Below, piece after piece: positions 20,034 through 26,938 of a stretch of DNA of 64,000 nt. The notes under the pieces were generated by a model. That model had not been told where the DNA came from, did not search any database, and was given only the letters and a program-made list of their open reading frames with translations. Both the position numbers and the translations under genes were made by a program. Each line of letters opens with the position of its first letter. The stretch's first letter is position 1. The DNA comes from Alloactinosynnema sp. L-07 (GTDB lineage: Bacteria; Actinomycetota; Actinomycetes; Mycobacteriales; Pseudonocardiaceae), in NCBI RefSeq assembly GCF_900070365.1, contig NZ_LN850107.1, positions 496,001-560,000 of the forward strand. The letters run 5' to 3'.

Positions 20034-20100
20034 AGCGACAGAGGCTAAAGGGCGAACCTGAAAATGTCTCGACACGCACCGGTAACAAACCGGCGGCGGT

Positions 20101-21066
20101 TCAGCGCGCGAAGACGATCTTCCCGGCCGTCTCGCCGTTGAGCATCTGCTCGAAACCCTCCTTGGCCTGCGACAATGACAGCTGGGTGCCGATCTTCGGC
20201 TTGATCCCGGCCAGGTCGCAGAAGCGCATCAGGTCGCCCAGTTCCTCGCGGGTGCCCATGGTCGAGCCGACCACGCGCAGCTGCAGGAAGAACAGCCGCT
20301 GCAGGTCGGCGCTGGGGTCCGGGCCGCTGGTGGAGCCCGACACCACGATGATCCCGCCGGGCTTGAGCGCCTTCATCGAGTGCGACCAGGTGGCCTTGCC
20401 GACGGTCTCGAACACCGCGTCGACCTTCTCCGGCAGCCGCGCGCCCGACTCGAAGGTCGCGTGCGCGCCTAGCTCGGCGGCCAGCGCGCGCTTCTCCTCG
20501 GTGCGGCCGGTGACCCACACCCGCATGCCAGCGGCCTTGCCCAGCTCGATCAGCGCCGTCGACACGCCACCGGAGGCGCCCTGGACGAGCATGGTCTGAC
20601 CGGGGCGCAGCTCGGACTTCACGAACAGCATCCGGTAGGCGGTCAGCCACGCCGTGCCCATGCACGCGGCCTCGGCGAAACTCAGGCCCGCCGGCTTGGG
20701 CAGCGCGTTGCGGGCGGGCACGACGACGGTCTCGGCGAAGGTGCCCTGGTGCTTCTCGGTGAGCAGGGTCCGCTTCGGGTCGAGCGTCTCGTCGCCGACC
20801 CAGGCCGGATCGCCGATGACCGAGTGCAGCACCACCTCGGTGCCGTCGGCCAGTGTGCCCGCGCCGTCGCAGCCCAGGATCATCGGGAACGACTCGGCCT
20901 TGATGCCCACACCCCGCAGCGTCCACAGGTCGTGCATGTTGAGGCTGGCGGCCATGACCTTCACCGCCACCCAGCCGTCGGGCACCTCGGGTTCCGGGCG
21001 CTCCCCGACGGTGAGCGAGGCCAGTGGATCTTCGGGACTGGGCGCGGACGCGTAGACGGCGAACAT
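20101..21066 (-). CDS. Zinc-free quinone-oxidoreductase-type dehydrogenase (MDR family)
   Basis: NAD(P)H-dependent medium-chain dehydrogenase/reductase of 321 residues. The catalytic N-domain has MAASLNMHDLWTLRG and GCDGAGTL; the Rossmann motif is VQGASGGVSTALIELGKAAG. The usual structural-zinc cysteine cluster is missing, pointing to the quinone oxidoreductase branch. TGRTEEKRALAAELGA follows the second strand, and the basic residues there suggest NADPH. It is transcribed divergently from the small membrane gene at 21133. Confidence 0.85.
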   Translation of the reverse strand: MFAVYASAPSPEDPLASLTVGERPEPEVPDGWVAVKVMAASLNMHDLWTLRGVGIKAESFPMILGCDGAGTLADGTEVVLHSVIGDPAWVGDETLDPKRTLLTEKHQGTFAETVVVPARNALPKPAGLSFAEAACMGTAWLTAYRMLFVKSELRPGQTMLVQGASGGVSTALIELGKAAGMRVWVTGRTEEKRALAAELGAHATFESGARLPEKVDAVFETVGKATWSHSMKALKPGGIIVVSGSTSGPDPSADLQRLFFLQLRVVGSTMGTREELGDLMRFCDLAGIKPKIGTQLSLSQAKEGFEQMLNGETAGKIVFAR

Positions 21067-21132
21067 GGCCGAAACATATCGACCGCGACCGTGGCACGCG
21101 CCCGGAAGTGGTCAAGGTCTACTCTCCTTGTT

Positions 21133-21348
21133 GTGCCTGACTGGTGGGATGACGTCGAGCTGTGGGTCATCCAGCTTCCGTTCGCCCTGCAGTTCACCCT
21201 GGTGATGGCCGTGCTGCTGCCGTTGTGTGTGGTGGCGGCCTGGTTCATCGACCGGGCGATCGACTGGGGCATCCACTTCGCCCGCGCCCGCTTCGGCCGG
21301 ACCCGCGCCGAGCACCCGCTGGGGTCGCGCGCCAAGACGGATTCGTAG
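21133..21348 (+). CDS. Small single-pass membrane protein, unknown function
   Basis: 71 residues beginning VPDWWDDVELWVIQLPF, with one long hydrophobic helix (about 16-44) and a basic C-terminal tail (HFARARFGRTRAEHPLG) likely to face the cytoplasm. The GTG start has only a weak ribosome site; a TACTCT hexamer at 21120-21125 could be its -10 element, giving a nearly leaderless message. It lies ten bases before the secreted ribonuclease gene and may share its transcript. I do not recognise the family. Confidence 0.55.
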   Translation: MPDWWDDVELWVIQLPFALQFTLVMAVLLPLCVVAAWFIDRAIDWGIHFARARFGRTRAEHPLGSRAKTDS

Positions 21349-21357
21349 GCTGGTGGG

Positions 21358-21792
21358 GTGGGTTCGAGAAAACGCATCACCGCCGCGCTCGTCGGCCTGG
21401 TCGTGCTGGTCCTCGTGGGCTGGCTGGTCCGGGAGTTGGGTTCCGGCACCGCCGCGCCCGGGCCCGCACCGGTGTCGGGCACCGCGGTGCCGGGAGCGGC
21501 GTCCGGCCTGTCCGTGCGCCCGCTGTCCGAGCTGCCCGCCGAGGCCGCCGCCACCTGGCGGCTCATCCAGCGCGGCGGTCCGTTCCCGTATCCCCGCAAC
21601 GACGGCACGACGTTCCAGAACCGCGAGAAGCTGCTGCCCGCGAAGTCCTCGGGCTACTACCGGGAGTACACCGTGCCAACGCCAGGAAGCCCGGATCGCG
21701 GCGCCCGCCGCCTGATCTCCGGGTCAGAGAAAGAGCTGTACTACACCGCCGACCACTACGGGTCGTTCGTCGTCGTGGACGCGACCCGATGA
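21358..21792 (+). CDS. Secreted guanyl-specific ribonuclease (barnase/RNase Sa type)
   Basis: Small extracellular RNase. The N-terminal hydrophobic helix (RITAALVGLVVLVLVGWLV) is a signal or anchor. A Pro/Ala/Gly linker leads to the catalytic domain. Expected active-site residues are visible: Glu in YYREYTVPTPG, Arg in DRGARRLI and His in TADHYGSFVVVD. It overlaps the barstar gene by ATGA, so toxin and inhibitor are co-translated. It is probably used for RNA scavenging or competition. Confidence 0.88.
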   Translation: MGSRKRITAALVGLVVLVLVGWLVRELGSGTAAPGPAPVSGTAVPGAASGLSVRPLSELPAEAAATWRLIQRGGPFPYPRNDGTTFQNREKLLPAKSSGYYREYTVPTPGSPDRGARRLISGSEKELYYTADHYGSFVVVDATR

Positions 21793-22094
21793 TCGAACAC
21801 GTGCTGGACGGCACGAAGATCCGCAGCAAGCGCGCGATGTTCACCGCGCTGGCGGACACGCTGAAGTTCCCCGACTGGTTCGGCCACAACCTCGACGCGC
21901 TCTACGACTGCCTGACCGACCTGTCGTGGCTGCCCGCCGACCACCACGTGCTGATCTGGACGCACTCGCAGGTGCTGGCCAAGGCCGACCCGCCCGGCTA
22001 CCGCGCGATCCGCGAGGTGCTCGACGACGCCGTGGAGGGCGCGGCGGGCAGCGACCGCACCATCGAGCTGGTCATCGCCCGGGACCAGGCTTGA
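21789..22094 (+). CDS. Barstar-family ribonuclease inhibitor
   Basis: Cytoplasmic 101-residue inhibitor of the upstream RNase. It shows the barstar layout: an N-terminal strand, helix IRSKRAMFTALADTLKFPDWFGHNLDALYDCLTDL with the conserved FGxNLDALYDCL core that plugs the RNase active site, then strands VLIWTHS and IELVIARD. ATG 21789 overlaps the ribonuclease stop. Its 3' end overlaps the convergent sigma-factor gene by 23 bases. Confidence 0.9.
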   Translation: MIEHVLDGTKIRSKRAMFTALADTLKFPDWFGHNLDALYDCLTDLSWLPADHHVLIWTHSQVLAKADPPGYRAIREVLDDAVEGAAGSDRTIELVIARDQA

Positions 22095-24039
22095 GCTGAC
22101 GCAGGGTGTGGCCGGTGGCCTGCTTGAACAGGTACTCCGCCCGTTCGTAGGACAGCCGTCCCCGGCCCGTCTCCGGGCACAGGTCGCCCGGTGCCACCGG
22201 GCGGGCCGGTGCCGGGCGGCGGTCGGCCAGGAACAGTGGGCCGCTGGTCCGGCCCGCGACGAGGTCGGGGAGCAGGCGGGCGGTGCCCGCGCGCCACGTC
22301 ACCCAGGTCCCCGCGACGCGGGCCCGGCGGTCGTCCAGGTCGAGGTGTTCGACGTCGATCGACAGCACCGTCCGCACTCCGGCGCCCGACTCGTGCAGGA
22401 GCCGCCACAGCGTCCGGTCCCGCAGGCGCAGGTCGGGCCGCGCCCACAGCGCGTCGAGGTGCGCCGCGTCGATCGGCGGCGTCCTCGGCCGGGTCTCGAC
22501 GCGCCGGTCGAGTCCTGAGGCGATGTCCATGGACACCCAGGCGCCGAACGACCGGACCGTCGCTCGGTGCCGGTTCCACGTCGCGGCGGCCGCGTCACCC
22601 CATGCTGTCTCGAACGCGCGCGCGACCGCGTCGGCGGTGAGCGAGGTGAGCGGCAGCCGGTCGCCGATGGCCAGCCGCAGGCGGCGAAGGGTCTGCCCGT
22701 AGGAGCGGATCGTGTGCGGGTCCAGGTCGTCGCGGGCAAGGAAGTCGTGGGCGGCGGTGCCGAGCGTGACGGCGGTGGGGTGGTCGGCGGGAAGCTCGGC
22801 GGCACGTCGGCGCAGGAAGTCCCGTTCGGCGGCGTTGCGGGCGAGCGCGGCGGCCCGATCGAACTCCAGCCGCGCCTCCCTGAACCGTCCCAAGTGGACA
22901 AGCAGGTCGCCGCGGACACCAGGCAGCAGGTGGTAGTCGCGCAGCGTCGGGTCGCCGAGCAGGGTGTCGACCAGGTCTAGGCCCGCTTGGGGCCCCTGGG
23001 CCTTGCTGATCGCGACCGCGCGGTTGAGCTGGACGACCGGCGTGGGCAACAGCCTGGCCAACGCCTCGTAGAGCGCGGCGATCTGGGGCCAGTCGGTGTC
23101 CTGCGCGCTGCGCGCCTGCGCGTGGCAGACGGCGATCGCGGCCTGCAGCACATACGGACCAGGCGGACCGCCGAGGTCGCGGGCCCGCAGCATGGCGGTG
23201 AACCCGCGGCGGATGAGCAGCTGGTCCCAGCGCCCCCGGTCCTGCTCGTGCAGCTGGACGGGCTCGCCTGCCGGACCGGTGCGGGTCGCCGAGCGGGACG
23301 CCTGGATCTCCATCAGCGCCACCAGCCCGTGCACCTCGGCCTCGCGCGGTGCCAGCTCGCCGAGCAGCCTGCCCAGGCGCAGCGCCTCCAGACACAGGTC
23401 CAGCCGGATCAGGTCGGACCCGGACGTCGCCGAGTACCCCTCGTTGAAGATCAAGTAGATGACGTCGAGCACCGAGGACAGGCGCTCGGACAGTTCGGCG
23501 CCGTCGGGAAGCTCGAACGGCACCCGTTCCTCGGCCAGTGTCCGCTTGGCCCCGCTGACGCGTTGCGCGATCACCTGATCGGAGACCAGGAACGCGCGCG
23601 CGATCTCCGCGGCGGTGAGCCCGCCGACCAGCCGCAGGGTCAGCGCGACCCGCGCGGAGGTGGGCAGCACCGGGTGGCAGGTGATGAACATCAGCCGCAG
23701 GACGTCGTCGCGCTCGGGTTCCCGCGGCTGGTCGGCCTCGTGGGCGAGCTGTTCCTGCCTGCGTTCGAGGCGCTGCGCGCGCCGGATGTGGTCGACCGCG
23801 CGGCGCTTGGCGATGGCCATCAGCCAGGCGCCGGGGTTGTCCGGGACGCCGGACGTGGGCCACTGCTCAAGGGCGGCGACCAGGGCGTCCTGCGCCAGTT
23901 CCTCGGCGAGGCCGACGTCTCGGACGATCCGGGTCAGGCCCGCGATGATCTTCGCGGACTCCAGCTTCCAGACCGCGTCGATCGTGCCGCCGATGACCGC
24001 ACCGCCCTGGCGTCCAGGGCGGTGCCCGCCGGTGGTCAT
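22072..24039 (-). CDS. ECF42-type sigma factor fused to a truncated tyrosine-recombinase domain
   Basis: 655 residues. 20-90: sigma region 2 (DVGLAEELAQDALVAALEQWP; NPGAWLMAIAKRRAVDHIRR). 110-175: sigma region 4 (LTLRLVGGLTAAEIARAFLV). 185-415: the helical TPR-like extension of group ECF42 (DVIYLIFNEGYSA; LQAAIAVCHAQA; VVQLNRAVA). 425-655: a recombinase-like part, with core-binding domain (DDLDPHTIRSYGQTLRRLRL), box I arginine in GAGVRTVLSIDVEHLDL, and RGRLSYERAEYLFKQATGHT, stopping at LRQLK where box II H-x-L-R-H should be. The catalytic tyrosine is absent, so recombination activity is unlikely. It is coupled by ATGA to the YCII gene, its usual ECF42 partner. Confidence 0.85.
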   Translation of the reverse strand: MTTGGHRPGRQGGAVIGGTIDAVWKLESAKIIAGLTRIVRDVGLAEELAQDALVAALEQWPTSGVPDNPGAWLMAIAKRRAVDHIRRAQRLERRQEQLAHEADQPREPERDDVLRLMFITCHPVLPTSARVALTLRLVGGLTAAEIARAFLVSDQVIAQRVSGAKRTLAEERVPFELPDGAELSERLSSVLDVIYLIFNEGYSATSGSDLIRLDLCLEALRLGRLLGELAPREAEVHGLVALMEIQASRSATRTGPAGEPVQLHEQDRGRWDQLLIRRGFTAMLRARDLGGPPGPYVLQAAIAVCHAQARSAQDTDWPQIAALYEALARLLPTPVVQLNRAVAISKAQGPQAGLDLVDTLLGDPTLRDYHLLPGVRGDLLVHLGRFREARLEFDRAAALARNAAERDFLRRRAAELPADHPTAVTLGTAAHDFLARDDLDPHTIRSYGQTLRRLRLAIGDRLPLTSLTADAVARAFETAWGDAAAATWNRHRATVRSFGAWVSMDIASGLDRRVETRPRTPPIDAAHLDALWARPDLRLRDRTLWRLLHESGAGVRTVLSIDVEHLDLDDRRARVAGTWVTWRAGTARLLPDLVAGRTSGPLFLADRRPAPARPVAPGDLCPETGRGRLSYERAEYLFKQATGHTLRQLKPGPGR

Positions 24040-24365
24040 GGGCCGAAGACCTCCTGGATGGTGCTGGAGCCGTCGCCGGTGATCTTGAGGAACCGGCGGC
24101 CGATCTCGACGGCCTCTTCTCTGGAGCGGACCTCGATCAGCGCGAAGCCCGCGATGGCCTCCTTGGCCTCGGTGAACGGACCGTCGGTCAGCGTGATCTC
24201 GCCGCCGGTCGACGTCATCCGCAGGCCACCGGCCTCCAGGCCGCCGGTGGCCAGCAGGATGCCCGCGGCGCTCAGCTCCTCGATGAACTTGCCCATCTCG
24301 ACGAACAGGGTCTCGTCGGGCTCGGGAGTGGTGTCGGTGGCCCTGGACGTCATCAGGAAACGCAT
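24036..24365 (-). CDS. YCII-family (DGPF-motif) protein
   Basis: Small ferredoxin-fold-like protein of 109 residues with the family motif TLTDGPFTEAKEAIAGFALIEV. DGPF proteins are the standard genomic partners and targets of ECF42 sigma factors; their function is unknown. ATG at 24363-24365 (MRFLMTS) has an AAGGAG site; the longer frame lacks one. It overlaps the sigma gene by ATGA. Two inverted repeats in the upstream gap probably hold its promoter. Confidence 0.88.
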   Translation of the reverse strand: MRFLMTSRATDTTPEPDETLFVEMGKFIEELSAAGILLATGGLEAGGLRMTSTGGEITLTDGPFTEAKEAIAGFALIEVRSREEAVEIGRRFLKITGDGSSTIQEVFGP

Positions 24366-24396
24366 GTCGTGCTCCTTGGTTCGTGATCGCTGTGGC

Positions 24397-24406
24397 TGAC
24401 ATGTCA
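24397..24406. promoter_or_regulatory. Palindrome TGACATGTCA
   Basis: A perfect 10-bp palindrome about 30 bases upstream of the YCII start, close to a likely -10 region for the leftward transcript. Confidence 0.35.
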
Positions 24407-24418
24407 ACGTCGAACCGG

Positions 24419-24457
24419 CGATGTGACAGGGAATGGTAGCCGTTCCCTGTCACATCG
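24419..24457. promoter_or_regulatory. Perfect 15-bp inverted repeat in the divergent promoter region
   Basis: CGATGTGACAGGGAA, a 9-base spacer, then TTCCCTGTCACATCG. It lies between the YCII (leftward) and DUF998 (rightward) starts, centred near 24438. It could be a two-site operator or an RNA hairpin. No terminator is needed between divergent genes, so a regulatory role is favoured. Confidence 0.55.
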
Positions 24458-24508
24458 CTGGATCGACGTGGTGGTGTCCCCATCGGAATCACGAAGAGAG
24501 GCCCGGAC

Positions 24509-25135
24509 ATGACCACCACCCTGGCTCCCGCCACCACCCGCTCCTTGCTCACCTGCGGCGCCGTCGCCGGACCGCTGTGGGCGGCGGTCTCGCTGGCCCA
24601 GGCGGCCACCCGCGAGGGATTCGACCTCACCCGCCACCCGCTCAGCGTGCTGAGCAACGGCTCGCTCGGTTGGCTGCAGATCGCCAACTTCGTGGTCGCG
24701 GGCGTGTTGGCCGTCGTCGGCGCGGTCGGATTCCGTCGGGCGCTGCCGACCAGTCGTTGGGTTCCCCGACTGGCCACCGTCTACGGCCTCGGCATGATCG
24801 CAGCCGGAGCCTTCGTCATGGATCCGGGCGACGGTTTCCCCGTGGGCACCCCGTTCGGCCCGCCCACCACGCTGAGCGCGCAGGCCGCCGTCCACCTCGC
24901 CGCGGGGTCGATCACCTTCATCGCGTTGATCGCCGCCTGCTACGTCCTCGGCCGCCACTTCAGCCGTCGAGGCGAGCGCCGCGACGCCATCGCCTCACGG
25001 GTGGCGGGCACGGCCGCGCTGGTCGGCAACGTCTGGGCCATGTCCGGCGGCGTGGCCGGTTCGCTGGTCCTGGCCGTGGGGGTCATCACCGCGATGCTCT
25101 GGATCAGCGTTGTCGCCGCCCGCTCGCGGTTCTGA
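24509..25135 (+). CDS. DUF998-family membrane protein
   Basis: A 208-residue integral membrane protein with about six hydrophobic segments. The conserved N-terminal part reads GFDLTRHPLSVLSNGSLGWLQ, a DUF998 hallmark, followed by GLGMIAAGAFVMDPGDGFPVGTP. The function of the family is unknown. ATG 24509 has an AGAGAGG-like site. It is divergent from the ECF42/YCII operon with a large inverted repeat between, so it may belong to the same regulon. Confidence 0.85.
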   Translation: MTTTLAPATTRSLLTCGAVAGPLWAAVSLAQAATREGFDLTRHPLSVLSNGSLGWLQIANFVVAGVLAVVGAVGFRRALPTSRWVPRLATVYGLGMIAAGAFVMDPGDGFPVGTPFGPPTTLSAQAAVHLAAGSITFIALIAACYVLGRHFSRRGERRDAIASRVAGTAALVGNVWAMSGGVAGSLVLAVGVITAMLWISVVAARSRF

Positions 25136-25145
25136 CACCGCACGC

Positions 25146-25177
25146 CAGCGCCCCAGTGCCGAGGCACTGGGGCGCTG
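25146..25177. terminator. Bidirectional terminator hairpin
   Basis: Perfect 15-bp stem CAGCGCCCCAGTGCC / GGCACTGGGGCGCTG with a two-base loop, between the convergent DUF998 and enoyl-CoA hydratase genes. Confidence 0.85.
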
Positions 25178-25183
25178 TGCGTT

Positions 25184-25957
25184 CTAGTCGGCGGGGACCC
25201 AGCTTGGCTTGCGCTTCTGGGCGAAGGCGGTGATGCCCTCTTGGCCCTCGGCGCTGGCGAAGAAGCCCGCCGACAGAGTCAGCATCTCGGCGAAGTCCGT
25301 GGTCAGGTCGGCGGCGGGTGTCCGCCGCAACATCTCCTTGGTCGCCGACAGCGCGACCGGGCCGCCCAGCGCGAGCATGCCGGTGTAGCGGTCGACCTCG
25401 GCGTCGAGCCCGTCGGCCGGGACCGCGGAGTTGATGAGCCCGATCTGCACCGCGCGGTGGGCGTCGAAGGATTCGCCGGTGAGGAACAGCTCGTGTGCGG
25501 CGCGGGGGAGCAGGCGGGGGAGCACGGTCACGGAGATGACCGCGGGCACCACGCCGATGCGGACCTCGGTGAACGCGAACGTCGCGCTGTCGACCGAGAC
25601 CGCGATGTCGCAGGCCGCCACGATGCCGACCCCGCCCGCGCGGGCCGGGCCCGCCAGCTTGGCCACCACGGGCTTCGGGCTGGTCCAGATCTGCTCCAGG
25701 ATCGCCGGGAACTCGTTGACGCCCTGGTCGCCGGAGGCCGCGCCCCCCGCTTCCTTGAGGTCCATGCCCGCGCAGAACACCGGGCCGGTGTGGTCGAGCA
25801 CGACCACCCGCACGGCGTCGTCGGCGATCGCGGCGGTCAGGTGGTCGCGCAGCTCGCCGCGCAGCTGCCGGGACAGCGCGTTGCGGTTGTGTGGGGAGTC
25901 CAGCGTGATCCGGGCGATGCCGCGGGACACGTCGTAGTGCACCAACTCGTCAGCCAT
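25184..25957 (-). CDS. Enoyl-CoA hydratase/isomerase-family protein
   Basis: Crotonase-fold enzyme of 257 residues that acts on acyl-CoA thioesters. The oxyanion-hole segments are GPVFCAGMDLKEAGG and PARAGGVGIVAACDIAVS. One of the two glutamates of classical enoyl-CoA hydratase is expected near the FTEVRIGVVPAVIS block, where E is present. The second position is not clear, so hydratase activity is not assured. It probably serves fatty-acid or amino-acid breakdown. It ends at the bidirectional hairpin. Confidence 0.85.
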   Translation of the reverse strand: MADELVHYDVSRGIARITLDSPHNRNALSRQLRGELRDHLTAAIADDAVRVVVLDHTGPVFCAGMDLKEAGGAASGDQGVNEFPAILEQIWTSPKPVVAKLAGPARAGGVGIVAACDIAVSVDSATFAFTEVRIGVVPAVISVTVLPRLLPRAAHELFLTGESFDAHRAVQIGLINSAVPADGLDAEVDRYTGMLALGGPVALSATKEMLRRTPAADLTTDFAEMLTLSAGFFASAEGQEGITAFAQKRKPSWVPAD

Positions 25958-25971
25958 GGGGTCACCCTAAA

Positions 25972-25999
25972 CGGGCCGGGTCGTGGTCGACCCGGCCCG
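25972..25999 (-). terminator. Terminator after the secreted-protein gene
   Basis: Perfect 12-bp stem CGGGCCGGGTCG / CGACCCGGCCCG with loop TGGT, five bases past the stop of the leftward gene at 26005. Confidence 0.75.
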
Positions 26000-26004
26000 C
26001 TTCG

Positions 26005-26628
26005 TCAGGCGATCGTGGTGGTCGTGATCACCGGGTTGGGGTTGGGGTAGCACTTCGTGGGCACGTTGATGTCGCCAAGGAACGACCGGACCACGGCGGT
26101 GAAGGTCAGGCCGGGGTTGGTGTAGCCGGTGCCGTACAGCTTGGTCTGGATGGTCCCGGACGGGCCCGCCGTCAGGTTCGCGGTGACGGTAGGCAGCTCG
26201 AACGTGGCGCCGCCGCTGATCGGCCCGGTCGCGGTGACCGTGGCGATCCCGTTGGCGACGCTGATGTTGGTCGTGCCCACGTTCGAGCCGCCGGACAGCG
26301 TGGCCGAGACGTAGGTCGAGTTCGCCGGGATCGGCACCTTCAGTGCCATGGTGTGCACCCGCCGGACGGTGTAGCCGTTGACACTGCCGGGAATCGTGTT
26401 CGGCGCCGGGTCGATCACGATGGTCAGCGCGCCGCCGGGGGCGACCGTCGCCGGGGCGGTCACCTCGGCGTTCTGCTGCAGCGTGAAGTTCTGCGGCCCG
26501 GCGGGTGTGCTGCCTTGGCAGGCGAAGTTGACGGTGGTCGGCACGGCCGCCGCCAGCGGCGCGAACGCCACGATCGGCACGGCAACTAGGGCGGCGATGG
26601 ACAGGGCTCGACGCAGGGTCGATGTCAT
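26005..26628 (-). CDS. Secreted beta-rich protein, unknown function
   Basis: A 207-residue exported protein. The signal peptide (TLRRALSIAALVAVPIVAFA) ends at an AAA-V site near residue 28. The mature part is almost all beta, rich in Thr, Val, Gly and Asn, with blocks FACQGSTPAGPQNFTLQQ, VTAPATVAPGGALTIVIDP and KLYGTGYTNPGLTFTAVV. I have seen similar proteins in actinobacteria under vague names but cannot name the family. Two cysteines, one early and one late, may form a disulfide. It ends in a strong terminator. Confidence 0.7.
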   Translation of the reverse strand: MTSTLRRALSIAALVAVPIVAFAPLAAAVPTTVNFACQGSTPAGPQNFTLQQNAEVTAPATVAPGGALTIVIDPAPNTIPGSVNGYTVRRVHTMALKVPIPANSTYVSATLSGGSNVGTTNISVANGIATVTATGPISGGATFELPTVTANLTAGPSGTIQTKLYGTGYTNPGLTFTAVVRSFLGDINVPTKCYPNPNPVITTTTIA

Positions 26629-26938
26629 CTCGGGTCACCTCGAATGTGCTGGTGGACGAGTTGAAACAGTGGTCGGCCGCGGCACCGTGATACTTACTTG
26701 CGAGTATCTTTCAGGTCAAATTCTCACGGTATTGACAAACTTCCGGTCGACAACTGTCCGAAACGACGAACCGGATTCACCTCTCGCTCGTTGCGGCAAG
26801 CAGGTGATCGATTTCCGTCCATCGGCGTGGTGGATCACCTGACCGGTCCACGATGAGTGGCGTGAGACGGTCGGCGTAAGGCCAGGTGGGTGGATACGTG
26901 TTACGCCCGTTTACCGGCACATGGATGAGGCCTGCCGA
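26629..26938. other. 310-bp intergenic region with an AT-richer patch
   Basis: No gene is supported here. Bases about 26690-26770 are clearly lower in GC than the surroundings and probably carry the leftward promoter of the secreted-protein gene: TTGACC and TAAGTA hexamers spaced 17 bases apart can be read on the minus strand. The TACT-N4-AGTA repeat at 26695-26706 overlaps this promoter. The rest, up to the patatin gene stop at 26939, shows nothing recognisable. Confidence 0.5.
26695..26706. promoter_or_regulatory. Candidate operator TACT-tgcg-AGTA
   Basis: Same half-sites and spacing as the repeat at 1665-1676. It overlaps the presumed -10 of the leftward secreted-protein gene. Confidence 0.35.

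Noticed and set aside
17770..20088. A 772-codon frame spanning two hydrolase genes in the wrong frame
   Set aside because: Runs across convergent real genes with intact catalytic motifs in other frames; Arg/Pro-rich nonsense.
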